Shown piece after piece: positions 1-10,683 of a stretch of 64,000 bases of DNA. Source of the stretch: Ceratopteris richardii (Eukaryota > Streptophyta > Polypodiopsida > Polypodiales > Pteridaceae); assembly GCA_020310875.1 (NCBI GenBank), contig CM035423.1, positions 141,528,723-141,592,722 on the forward strand, in the 5' to 3' direction. The position numbers were made by a program, and so were the translations under genes. Within the stretch, counting starts at the first letter, position 1. Each line of letters opens with the position of its first letter. The notes under the pieces are model-generated. The model was given only the letters and a program-made list of their open reading frames with translations. It ran no database searches and was not told the DNA's origin.

Positions 1-512
1 CCTTGCTAACGCGCATACAGAGATTACAGACGCAGAAAAACACACAGAAAATAGAGAAAACAGGAGACGAGACAGAACGCAAGATTGGGTGCAATCTCCC
101 CCCATGCACTTTGTTTCGACAGTCCACAGAGTGCATGTATTTATAGGACTTTTGATTACGTCGAAAAGAGTGGTTACAAGAGGGCCGCTTCGAAAAGCAG
201 GCATGAAACTAAAAGTTGATAACTTTTACAGAAAGCCATTGCTTTCAATAACAGAAACTACGGTCTACAACGATCCTTATTCTAACCATTACTTTTCTAA
301 CAATAGAACCTTCTACGCAGATTTATTTACAAACTAAATAATAATTATTCAGATTATTGATGTTCGCCCTTTCATGCCTTGCACGCTCCTCACGAACCTT
401 CAGCTGCTATATATCAAAAACATCAAAAACATATTAATACATTAAGAATATAATACTTTAACAATGCATTGTTCAATAATATACAACAATTATAAATCAA
501 AGAGATGCTGTC
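1..512. other. Unassigned spacer, no gene seen
   Basis: I see no supportable gene here. The stretch is AT-rich towards its right side. A pyrimidine run near 97-106, read on the minus strand, is a purine tract beside a TGCA end. That could be the polypurine tract and LTR edge of a minus-strand element mostly outside the window, but nothing else supports it. Confidence 0.35.
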
Positions 513-1169
513 TTGGCCGAAGTCAGAACAAAGGAAGACTTATTGTGCGCTGCAGAGGCTGAAAATAGGCATTTGAAACAGTTAGCCCAAGACAAGGAGG
601 ATGCACGTATAGCTTTAGGCAATCTGTTAGAAGAAACCAGACAACAGTTAAATGAAGCAGTACAAAAGGGACAAGAGATGGCAGATTTGCTTAAGTAGAG
701 TGATTACGAACTCCAGAGAACCAAGATTGATTTATCCGACGTCAACAATATTCTTAAACGCAAATTGATCAGGAAGGCACAATTACAGAAAGACATCGCA
801 AGTACCCGCCGAGAGCGCGACACCTATTACAGAACAATCTAGTTTCAAAATCAGGAGATAGAAAGAAGGGAGTATCAACTGGATGTACAGAAAGAAAAAC
901 TCTCCAAAATTGAAAAGCAGATTGCAGATATGAAGGTAACTCGAGATGCAGCTCTGTCAAAAAAATTTTGTTTACAAGAAGCGTTTCTACAGACTCAAGC
1001 AGAAGTTTTGATGACCCAGGTCATTTCCTTAAGTTCAGTACGGACAGATGCCCAACTGGTAGAACCAGACATTTTGAAGCAAATGTTAGAATCAATTAAG
1101 AAGAAAATTGCCCGGACATTTAGATTAGCCAGAACAATGTATTTAGAAGGGATAGTAGATGAGCCCTAA
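513..1169 (+). pseudogene. Broken coiled-coil reading frame, origin unknown
   Basis: The plus strand carries a charged, leucine-spaced protein remnant of roughly 215 residues with a few breaks. Long stretches rich in E, K, Q, R and L with heptad spacing indicate coiled coil. I do not recognise the family. There is no membrane segment, zinc knuckle or catalytic motif. Nearly everything else in the window is retroelement, and coiled-coil ORFs occur in plant LTR elements, for example in the extra ORF of element A here. A piece of such an ORF is therefore as likely as a piece of a host gene. It is separated from element D by about 0.95 kb of non-coding DNA. Confidence 0.35.
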
Positions 1170-2125
1170 GCTTTTTGTATACCTGCGGGTTCGAGTCCAC
1201 CGTGCATGCCAGTGTTAGTCGGCCGCCGGATTGGCAATTGTAAAGACTGAATCTTTTCAGATTCCGGACGAACGAAAGGTTGTTACAAAGATGTTTGTAA
1301 TCTTTATATAAATCAATGAAAAAGAGACGCTTTGGTGACGATCAGTTGGATCACCAGACTGTCTGTCTGGGTGATTGATCTCTAACGTTGCTGTGGTGTG
1401 CGTTGAGTAAATCTGAGTATTCTGTGCTCATCGTTGTCTTGTTTGTTTATCGATCTTCTGATTGATATGTAGCGTTGTTGTGGTGTGCGTTGAGTAAATC
1501 TTAGTATTCTGTGCTCGTCGCTCTCTTGTTTGTTTATCGATACCTGTTTGGAAGATCGCCAGACTGTTTGTCTGAGCGAATTGTTCTGTGTAGTTTCTGT
1601 TGTGATTGTTCTGATAATGCTGTGTACTGTTGTGTCTCTCTATTTTGTTGATGTTTTCTAAGTTGTCTGATGAAGTCCATGCTCCCGTAATGACAGTTCA
1701 CTACTGTGTGGTTGAGAAGTCTGAATCATCCTGCATCTTCTGCTCTGGTGGATTATCCGCACCTGCACGGTACAGATTGAGTTACTGTTATTGACTCTGT
1801 TGTGTACGGTAGTTTGTGTTGGATCAGTTCTTTAAGCTAGACAAAAGTAATCTTGCATTACGGTAATGAATCTTGCCTGTGCTGTACGCTGAGAGAGCAT
1901 TAACTGGAGTGAGTTCGGTAAGCTTTGGAAAAGTCCGATTACAGATAGTAAGATGGTGAAACGTAAACAGATTCTTGATAGAGTTCTTGAACATTAGTCT
2001 ATTGCTGTGTATGAAGTGGTTATTTTGGGAAAATCAAGCATAGGGCCTCTGTTTAACAGACCCCTTCCACTCCCAAGAACCCGAATATGTGTCTAAATGT
2101 GCTTCTGACGGCAAGTGACGTTTAA
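1170..2125. other. TG-rich non-coding spacer
   Basis: No reading frame of note. The plus strand is rich in TG and TTG and includes a two-copy tandem duplication (listed separately). Homology of element D to element A stops near 2126, so this stretch lies outside D. It may be the leader or LTR of the element that owned the coiled-coil frame to its left, but I find no paired terminal repeat. Confidence 0.3.
1385..1541. repeat. Tandem duplication, two copies, period about 87 bp
   Basis: The segment starting CGTTGCTGTGGTGTGCGTTG at 1386 recurs 87 bp downstream in slightly changed form. Both copies run through a GTTTGTTTATCGAT end. Copies differ at a handful of positions, so the duplication is not brand new. 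Confidence 0.75.
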
Positions 2126-5100
2126 CAGCCTGATTCTTGCTAAACTCACATGTAGCAAAAGTATGTTCAAACTCTACATCACAAGTGGTGAGAGTTATTC
2201 CTTCTAGTAGTCCTAAGGGTCTCTCAATGTGACCATCCGCCATTTGTAACTTCATTCTCGTTGGCCTGAGTGCTGGCTTGCCCCATCTCTTCCATAGGGA
2301 AGTGGTAGCAATTGCAACTCCTGCACCTAAGTACAATATTGCCTTGGTGGTATAACCCTGATGAGTGATAGGGAGATATGTGTTTCCTTCTTCTCCTTCG
2401 CTCATGTCTCCTATCTTGTCCAAAGGTATTTATGGCACCGTTCTATGTGATCCTACCTGGGAACGAGGTTTTGTTACGTCTGGCACTTGTTTGGCTACAT
2501 GTTTCCATAGTTCAGGCTTAACCTTGAGTAGCTCTTCTAAAGTGAGGTTGCACTGCACTTTAGTATTTTTCACTACCTCTGTGTTCCTAGGTATGATTGA
2601 GTTTTTGTTTCTTATCATGACCGTGGGTGCTCTCATGCACGTAGACTTAGTTTCCCATGGGCCTGTGAAATGAGGTAATTCTTGCAAGGAATTAGACTCA
2701 AAGTCTAACCTCTCATGAGACTGGGTACTCTCTTGCTCTCCATAAATGGAAGGAATATCTGTGGGAATTGATAATGCGTGCCATCCACAAGTTCGATTGG
2801 AGGATGATCTCACTTTCTTTAGTCCATTTCTCTTCTTGAATTTCTCGTAGGAATTCTGGTGAATACCGATTCATAGAAGAAGAGGTGTTTGGTCTAGTGG
2901 AGTTAGGCACATAAGCTTCCTTGGGAGGAATGCTTATCCTATCACTTGCCCTCTCCTTAGCCTGGGAGTTGGCTCCTTTTCCATACTTTGCAATTATCAT
3001 CTCCAATCTATCTAATAAACCATCAAAATGCAATGGTGTTCTAATGGAGCTAGAGAAATTGAAGAGGCGACTGGCCTCAAACATGGCTTGAGCCAATTCC
3101 ACCATCTTGGCACACAACTTGGTTCGTTCAAGCTCTAGGTCAGCTCTAGGGTAACATCTTTCATGATCCGTTACATTTGGCCCTTCCTGAATCCTGGCTT
3201 GATATGCTCTAAGAATCATATCTATGTCCTGAGGAGTGGGATCTGCTAAGATTGATCCTAATCGGGGTGGTGGGTGGGTTACGTGTGGTGGATTAGAAGG
3301 CTGAGGAATGGAAGGTGATGGGGATGGTAGTGGAGGTGGGGTGTGAGAGTGCGTTTGAGATGTGATTTCTATTATTTTGGCTTTTGTTTCTCTCAGACTT
3401 TCCTCTAGTTCACTCATCTTCTTTGCCCATTGCCTTTTCATACGTTCACAACTGTCTCTCCAAACTCTTGTTCTCTTCTTATTCTGGCTCTCAGTCTTGC
3501 TAACCTCCGCATTCTTTTCATGGCCTAAGTCTCGGTTTTGCTTAAGTGTCTGAGCTCTCATGATGACTTGCACCGGGGCCATGGAAGTCACACTTCCTGT
3601 GGAGTCTACCACTAGCCCAATAACATTGATAGGGGCAATTTTTGGCATATTGTTGGGGTTCTTGGGACACTCTCGTAGCAAGTGCTCCTTCCCACAATCT
3701 GGACAAAAGCCTTGAATTGTCACATATTGGGTCTGTGTGGGTGTAGGTAGAGGGCAATCACGAATGAGATGATCTCCCTGACATCCAAAGCATGGTCCTC
3801 TAGGAAATGGAGGTCTTATCTGCCTAGGCTGAGGTCTAGAGTTGGGGTTTGTGTACATGACATTCGCATATTCTGGCTCCCAAATAGATTCACTCAGCTC
3901 TTCATAATAGTATGACTCACTATGCTCCGATGACTGCATGTAGTAAGCCTGTGGGCTCTCGATATGTGTAGAGTCAAAACTATGATCACTTGGGTCACTT
4001 TCTGAAAGTGAGGGTGTCATTGGCACTAAAGCTCTATTTAGATTTTCTTCTGCAGCTGCATATTCACTGGGATCACATTGGCTGGAGGAGGGGGTTGTTG
4101 CACTAGGACTGGTTGAGGTCTTTGCTACCCTTGATAGGGTGGTTGATAGGGTTTCTGGGGCCTACCATACTGCTATTGTGGGTATAGATTCTAGTATTTT
4201 CCTTGCTGTGGATATGGCTGCGGATAATTTTGTCTAATAGCTTGTTTGTTATATGGGCAATCTTGTGCAGTGTGATTGGTGTATCTTCTTTCTATGGTGC
4301 AATATTGGCTGTTAGGGTTCACTTGGGGTTGAGCCATGATAGGGCACACATTAGCCATATGGTCTCCTCCACATGTGTAGCATCATTTTCTCGGGGCAAA
4401 TCTTGGAATCTGCTTGCTAGAGACACCTAATTTTTGAGCTACCTTTTCTTCTAGATCCTCGATTGATGTGGATTGTGAGGAGGAGAGGCTAGTAGAACTA
4501 TTTGAATCTTTATAGATCTTTGAGAGCTTCAATTCCTCCCCTAGATTATCCTCAATGTTTATGCACATGCGTACACATTCTTCTATGGATCTAGGGTCCT
4601 TCAAGTACATGTATGATCTCAGTTTGGTACTTAACAATCTGTCTAGAAATAAGGCCACTTGTTTGGCTGGAGTGGGTAACTCTAGAGCAAGGCATCTCTC
4701 TAGGTATTGCCTAAACCTTCTTCCTACGAGCCTCACTGTCTCTTGAGGTGTTTGCTTGAAGCTGTATATCAGGGAGGACGTGTTATGCCTAATGCCACTT
4801 TTGGAAAACTCAATGATGAATGCTTCAAATACTTCTGTACTGATCTTGGTGAAGTGGTTGAAACCAAGTCAATGCAGTGTTCTTGAGTGTTAGGCCAAAA
4901 GCATTGTATTGAGTGAACAACTCTTCCACTTGTTCAGCTCTCAAAACTTGCCTAAACTCTGCTACATGGTCATACGGGTCTTCTGTGCCATCGAAGCAAT
5001 TCTTCATGGACTTAACCAATTGTGTGGGTCTTAATGTTCTAGCGTGTTCTCTAGGCCTTGGCAGAGGGAATTTGTCAGTATTTCTTGGATTCCTTGGATC

Positions 5101-5251
5101 CCTATGTCTCTCCATGTCCATCCTATCAGTCTCTATCCTCGTTCTCTCTCTTCCAAGTGGATTAGCAAAGCTCACCTCGGGTCTATCTCTACTCTTCTCT
5201 CTTTGTGTTCCATGAGCCTGAGATGTTCCAGCTCCTTGGTGACCATAAGAC
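2126..5251 (-). mobile_element. Element D: Ty3/gypsy gag-protease fragment
   Basis: This minus-strand fragment is a relative of element A. In element order it contains part of the N-terminal gag region, the gag capsid-like domain (about 4390-5070), zinc knuckles of the CX2CX3HX4C type (about 3660-3800), a proline-rich and coiled linker, and the first retropepsin domain with its GAGVA segment (about 2190-2420). It has no LTR, RT, RNase H or integrase. It stops abruptly at 5251 against element B and near 2126 against unrelated spacer. It is broken, with several breaks besides the two truncations. Codon-level similarity to A is high enough to align by eye, so it is the same family but clearly older than A. 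Confidence 0.85.
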
Positions 5252-5959
5252 TGTTGAAAGTAGTCAAGGACTCACAAGGCAAGGAAGCTTACGAAGGGAG
5301 TCAGAGAGAAGAGAAAGTACAAGCAGACAGAGCAGTCAACGACGATCTGGCAAGTAGGCCAATATTTTTTTTAGGATACTAACGCATATAAAAGAGGTGG
5401 ACACACAAGGAGAAGGAGCAAGTAGGGAGCTCCAGGAAACGTATGTCAAAATGTTAATAGAAACCCCTACAAAAATAGTGATTTTCATCATTAAAAACCA
5501 TTGTAAATACCATTTCATATTTTTGTAGCTCCATTTTGTGCAAGCCAAGGAGTCCTTGAGCTTGAGGAGCTTTAGAAGTACCTACCTGACAGTTTTCACA
5601 TTTTTTAGACTTCGTTTGAGCCTCCAAATAGGGTAGAGAACCTAATTTTTAACTAGGCCGGACACTAGGTCTGGACACGGCCAAAACCTAGTCAAAAACT
5701 ATAAATAGAGCTAGAGAGCTCATTTTTGAGGCTAGCTTGTAATTGATTTGAACTCGTAAGAGCTTTTTGAAAGTAATCGAAGAACTCCATTGCTTCTCAC
5801 TCTTTGTCTTACCGTGTGTGCACGTGTGTGTGTATGTGTGTGCATGTTAGTGTGCTTCTCACTCATGCACTTGTGCCTTCACTTGCTCGAGGTCTTCATA
5901 CCATCCTCACGTCTTCCCCGATTGACATTAAAGGAGGTGCTACTCATCACTGAGCTACA
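5252..5959 (+). repeat. 5' LTR of element B (mosaic)
   Basis: It starts TGTTGAAAG and ends GAGCTACA, 708 bp. The first part (a GTGGACACACAA block and an AGGGAGCTCC block) follows the LTR of element C. The last part, ending CACTGAGCTACA, follows the LTR of element A. A TATA-like CTATAAATAG lies at 5699-5708, followed by the GT-rich tract shared by the family. The exact left boundary rests only on the TGTTGAA start and the break in homology with D. Confidence 0.7.
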
Positions 5960-5967
5960 TCAAATTT

Positions 5968-5985
5968 TGGCGCCGTTGCCGGGGA
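5968..5985 (+). other. Primer-binding site, tRNA-Asp type (element B)
   Basis: TGGCGCCGTTGCCGGGGA lies 8 bp after the LTR. It is complementary to the 3' end of plant tRNA-Asp(GUC) as I recall it. The same 18-mer occurs in elements A, C and F. Confidence 0.85.
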
Positions 5986-6194
5986 TCGAGCTTTGAGGAC
6001 GAGCGTGTGATGGTAAGACGTAGATTTGAGACGTTGGCGTTGTAGGTAATTTCTTTACTCTTCCTTATTTTCCTGACCACTTGAAATGTCATGTTAATAT
6101 TGTGGAGGGAACACCATAACATCATGTTTCCTATGCAATGGTAATGTGCCTCTCTTATTCTAGCAGATAAGCATCAACAAAAACAAGCAATCTC

Positions 6195-9100
6195 ATGGCA
6201 GAAGCAGCAGGTTTGAGCTCACAGGTAGGAGTAAGTACAACAAGGATTAATGTGGAGAGTCTACCTATTGAAGTGCCACCAACTGAATGACCAGTAGAGC
6301 TGCAACATATCCAACAAATACCTATACCAGACCCTCCCACAGGAATAACAGAGAGAGTCCATGCAAATTCTCATTAGTTCAATGGCATGCCAGGGCCCCT
6401 AGGAGAGGCCAAATATATCTGGGAGTCCAAGTGCGAGTATGAAAGATCTTGGGTCCGATTCCAATTCTTCTCCAAAGAGTTTGAGACTCTCGAGAACACA
6501 CAAGATCTTCAGACCATATGGCAACGTGCAGGTCTAGCCGAGTACTTTGAGGCACCCTTACCCAAACCAGATCTCCTCCGATGTTACTATTTGGTCTCAA
6601 CGTTACAGGATAATGAAGAAAAGGACAAACCAGGAACGTTCGTGCTTCCTTCTTTGCTGGGCCACAATGAGTTGAAAAGGTTTGAACTTACATTGGAATT
6701 GGTGAGCTCCGCTTTGAATATGCAGGGCACACATGTACCTTCTGAGAAGGATGCTCTCATTCCCACTAACATGAAGGACCGGAAACTACTAAAGCTGAAA
6801 GATATGGCAGCACTCACACCAAACGTGTCTATCCCTCTCTGTATGTGCATGCAACATTTTGCTTTTCCTGGTCAAGATCGATTCACACAACCTCTTGCCG
6901 AAGACAGGTGCGTTATCGATTAAGCTTCCTGTATGGATTGTGGAGCAGTTGTATGAAGCAAATAAAAGGTCATCTAGAAAACTAATGGTGAATGGTTGTT
7001 GTGCAATCACATGTATTATCTACAGATGCTTAGCATATGATGTACCCATTGAACGTGCTTTAACTTGGGCACAACTACAAATGTTTAAGAGACTCAAAAC
7101 TACCACACATCAATCCAAGGGCATGAGGGTCTTGATTCCTTGTGTCCAAACACGTGAAGTTCTAACTACTCCGGAAGTCTCGCCACGAGGGGAGGCCACT
7201 GCACCTCCCTTTACCATTAGAATACCCAGGTTTGGATCTGAAGGTACATCACAAGCTGCCCCATTGGCTCCTCCTGTCCCATCTAAATTTGAATTTGCTA
7301 TGACTGGAGACGTTGAAGGGATGAGCACCTTCGACTTCGAGTCATTCTTGCAGAATACCTGAATCTCCGATGTCGAATTCTTCTTGGACACAGAAGAACA
7401 GGGCACCTCTTCCCAAAGATGGAGGAAATCCACAGAAGGCCGCCATGTACATTGGGATGACGATCAGCAGGGTCAACAACCAGGACACCTAGAAGAAGAA
7501 GGAGTAGAAGAAGAAGAAACCACTGGAACCCCCGCATATACAGCAAAACTCTGAAGGTTGTATCAAATCATGGAACGAGTGCGATCACAACAACTGCTCA
7601 CCGAACAGAGCAGTAGGGTGCTCATGGCTCAGCTATTGGAAGAAGCTAGAGTTGACTCCAAATACAGCAAAGGCCTATTATTGGTGGCAAAAAAAAAGTA
7701 GTGGAAGCAGTCCGAGCAGCGATCTGGAGGACTCCTGTTCAATATGACCAGCGAAGATTCCAAACACAGCCACAGTCTGGTAAAAACATCCAGATTCCCA
7801 TTACTATGGGGGAAGGACCTATTATTACATCCGAACCCATTGAGACAACTTCCCAAACAACAGTAACCTCTAGCCAAGAGCTCCCAGTCACCCAAGATGA
7901 ATCAATCGAACCACTCACACCGACACCTCCACCGTCACCTCCTCGAACTTAAGCTGGAGACACCACCTCGACTACCCAACCCACAGAGCAAACCTTCATC
8001 TTCCGTACTCCCACCTCTGGTTCAAATTTGTTCTCCACCTTTGAAAACCCTGTCTATCAAACCACCACCATCATAAACACATCAACTGAACCATTCATAG
8101 AGCCTGCCATAGGACAATCAGCCCCGACGCCCTTGGCCATAGGCCATCCTGACTCTAGATCCATATTCTTTGGATTCCCTGCCACCACACCACCCTTCAT
8201 GGCCTTCCCGCCTCCAGGAACTCACCTCCCAACCCTCGTCCCGCCAATCCTCCAATCCCTCCATACCTTTCTTTCTAGAACGTTCCAACCCAGGTCTCAA
8301 CCATTTCCTTTATTTTCAGTTCCCGCACCCACTTCTCATCTATTCACCACAATCACACACACACCACCTACCATTCCAATGTATATGGTAGACACCACAC
8401 TCGTATCCACTCCTGAAAGTATGGACATTTTGCCACCCACGACACCTCCCCCTCCCCCCACACTCCCACCTTCTCCCATTCCCGCTCCACCAATTTCACC
8501 TGCACACACATCTCCAATAGACACAACAGTCACTCTTCCCATTCCCCAATTCCCTCCCCTTGCATCTTCATTGTACAAACCACACCTTCATCCATAGGCA
8601 ATGCATTTGACACCATGTTGCATGTATTTCACAATTAAGGACATAATACAATCAGCTCCAACAACATAATGAACGACTACAAGTGCACTCTGAAGCACTA
8701 CAACATCGGCTTGCTACACTAGAAGAGGAGAATGCCCACCTCCAAGCACAATTTCAGACTTTGCAGGAGGCTCATAGCATATTGGAAGTCAGATTACAGA
8801 ATATAGACCAAGAAGCAATACAAGTGGTGGAAGGCCATCTACAAACACAACTGGAACGCAATTCAAAACTTCAACAAAATATGGTACTTCTTAGAAGACA
8901 CCTAGCAGCTGCTCATGAGGAGAATCGACATCTACAACTACAGAACCAAGAGAAATTAGAAGCAGCTATCGAAAGCACACCAGGGGCACCCATTAGTCCC
9001 TCCAAATTCCAAGCTGTGACCCCAGAGAACATTAAAATCATTCTTGAAGACTATGCCACTTTACTCGATGCACATGACTAGTTATCAGAAGAACTAGGAC

Positions 9101-10061
9101 AACTGAAGCACACAAGACAGAAAGAAATGACAGAAGGTCCCCAAGCTACTGACTCAATCGCTTCTCTTATCACGGACTCGGAGGCACTTCAAGATCTCCA
9201 AAAACAAGTCACAGAATTGCAAGCACGTCTACTCCAATATGAAAGACCACCATCCCCCCCCCCTGAGGCGTCCATAGATGAAGAAACAGTCTCCATTCCT
9301 GTGGAACAAACGTTTGAAGAAGAATATGATCCACAACCCTTCCTAGGAGGACAACAAACGGAAGAAGGTCAGGATACGTTCGAAGCACCACGACCCCCAT
9401 GGCTACGACAAGTGGAAGAAATGGGGAGTTCTCATGAAGAGCGCACAGTAGTGCAAAATCAGGCCATGCGAGTCATAGAAGAAACTGTGTTACAATCCGA
9501 TTACTTCAAGAACTTGTCATCTAGACGCCTTATCCTCTCATCAAAACTCCAATATAGGCCTTACTATGTTATTCTGGCTTATTATAATGCAGAGATACAG
9601 AGAGTCATGGGTAAGATTCCTTCCTTCGCTACCCAGTTTCAACCCGAAGACCTTCCTCCAGAGGTGCAGAAAGGCAAAATCCGTCAACCAACATGGTGAC
9701 AGAAACTTCTCGAGACATATCCTGAAATGTTGTGCACATGGAACAACGCGCCTTTACATATACTTTACAATCCATGCTACGGCCTCATTCCACGATGTAG
9801 ATCATGGAAAGCATTCAACATAAAGGTACAAAATAATGCTCAATGTAAGGAGTGGCTCACTTATCCGTACATAGCACCACCGAAGGGACCACTATCGATA
9901 GCATACATGATGGCCTAGGTGCGATCAACTGGGATGCATTAGAAGCTGATCTAGCAAGAGGTCTACGCCTAGGTGAACACGAGCTAGCCACGAATGTCCT
10001 ACAATACTATACCAACCACCCTATAACAGAGAAAAGGTCTGTCAGGGGCGACAGATGCTAG
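6195..10061 (+). pseudogene. Remnant of the post-pol ORF (element B)
   Basis: This is a broken homologue of the 1434-residue ORF of element A, collinear from the MAEA start to the GDR end. In order it shows the N-terminal region with its W-V-R-F-Q-F-F block, an acidic part, the proline-rich stretch (about 7900-8600), the coiled coil (about 8680-9080) and the C-terminal region. It has around half a dozen breaks and one internal loss. Its value is comparative: it shows that the ORF is shared by more than one family member and that the second ATG of the A frame, not the first, is the conserved start. Confidence 0.8.
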
Positions 10062-10072
10062 GAAGGGGGGAG
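10061..10072 (+). other. Polypurine tract (element B)
   Basis: GGAAGGGGGGAG sits directly before the TGTTGGC start of the 3' LTR, as in element A. Confidence 0.8.
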
Positions 10073-10683
10073 TGTTGGCATACAAGTCATAAGCAGAGCA
10101 TACAGGCACAAAGGAACAGTCATACACAATACGGAAACAAGGCCCAATCATTTTTTTTCATAAACAACTTCCAACTCAAGTGATTTTCATCACTACACAA
10201 ACATTGTAAATCTCGTTTTTGGTAGAATGGACTCCATTTTGTTCAAGCCGAGGAGTCCTCGAGCTTGAGTATTAGAATTAGCTACATACCAATTTTCATA
10301 ATTTTTAGAGTCCGTTTGAGCCCTCAAATAGGCTCTAGAACCTAATTTTTAACTAGGCCGGACACTAGGTCTAGACAAGGCTAAGGCTAGTCAGAAAACT
10401 ATAAAAAGAGCTAGAGAGCTCATTTTTGGGGTTGGATTGTTTGTGAATTGAGCTTATGTAAGAGAATTTTTTACTAATGCAAAGAACTCCATTGTTCCTC
10501 TCCTTGTTCTTGCCTTGTGTGCGCGTGTGTGTGTGTATGTGTGTGCATGTTTGTGTGCTTCTCACTCACGCACTTGTGCCTTCACTTGCTCATAGTCTTC
10601 ATACTAGTCCTCACGTCTCCACGGATTGACAATTATGAGGTGGATCTCCTCACGTTGGTACTCACCATTGTGCTAGAGTGACA
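10073..10683 (+). repeat. 3' LTR of element B (mosaic)
   Basis: It starts TGTTGGCATACA, as in the LTR of A, and ends GTGCTAGAGTGACA, as in the LTR of C, 611 bp. A TATA-like CTATAAAAAG lies at 10399-10408. The arrangement is the reverse of the mosaic in the 5' LTR. Homology to element E begins immediately after 10683. Confidence 0.75.

Larger units (their letters stand above)
5252..10683 (+). mobile_element. Element B: LTR element carrying only the post-pol ORF
   Basis: B has two LTR-like ends, a tRNA-Asp primer site, a short leader, a remnant of the ORF found after pol in element A, and a polypurine tract. No gag, protease, RT, RNase H or integrase lies between the LTRs. About 190 bp after the primer site, leader sequence matching A's leader switches directly to sequence matching the segment just before A's second ORF, so roughly 10 kb is absent relative to A. 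The two LTRs are mosaics of different types, and I find no target duplication: the flanks are AAGAC on the left and GATGT on the right. It is broken, with around half a dozen breaks in its ORF. It could be a non-autonomous lineage or the product of one internal deletion plus ectopic recombination. Confidence 0.8.

Noticed and set aside
1176-1202. tRNA gene or SINE B box (GGTTCGAGTCC)
   Set aside because: The B-box-like string is present, but the flanking bases do not form a T stem, and no A box or cloverleaf can be found upstream.
5960-6200. Element B as a retrocopy of a spliced message
   Set aside because: The donor-like site and more than 50 bases after it are still present before the jump to the pre-ORF segment, so the junction is not at the expected splice position.
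8118-8578. Glycine-rich minus-strand frames
   Set aside because: They mirror the proline-rich part of the ORF remnant in element B on the other strand.
5252-10683. Element B as a simple clean insertion
   Set aside because: Its two LTRs are different mosaics, the flanks belong to different elements and no target duplication matches.
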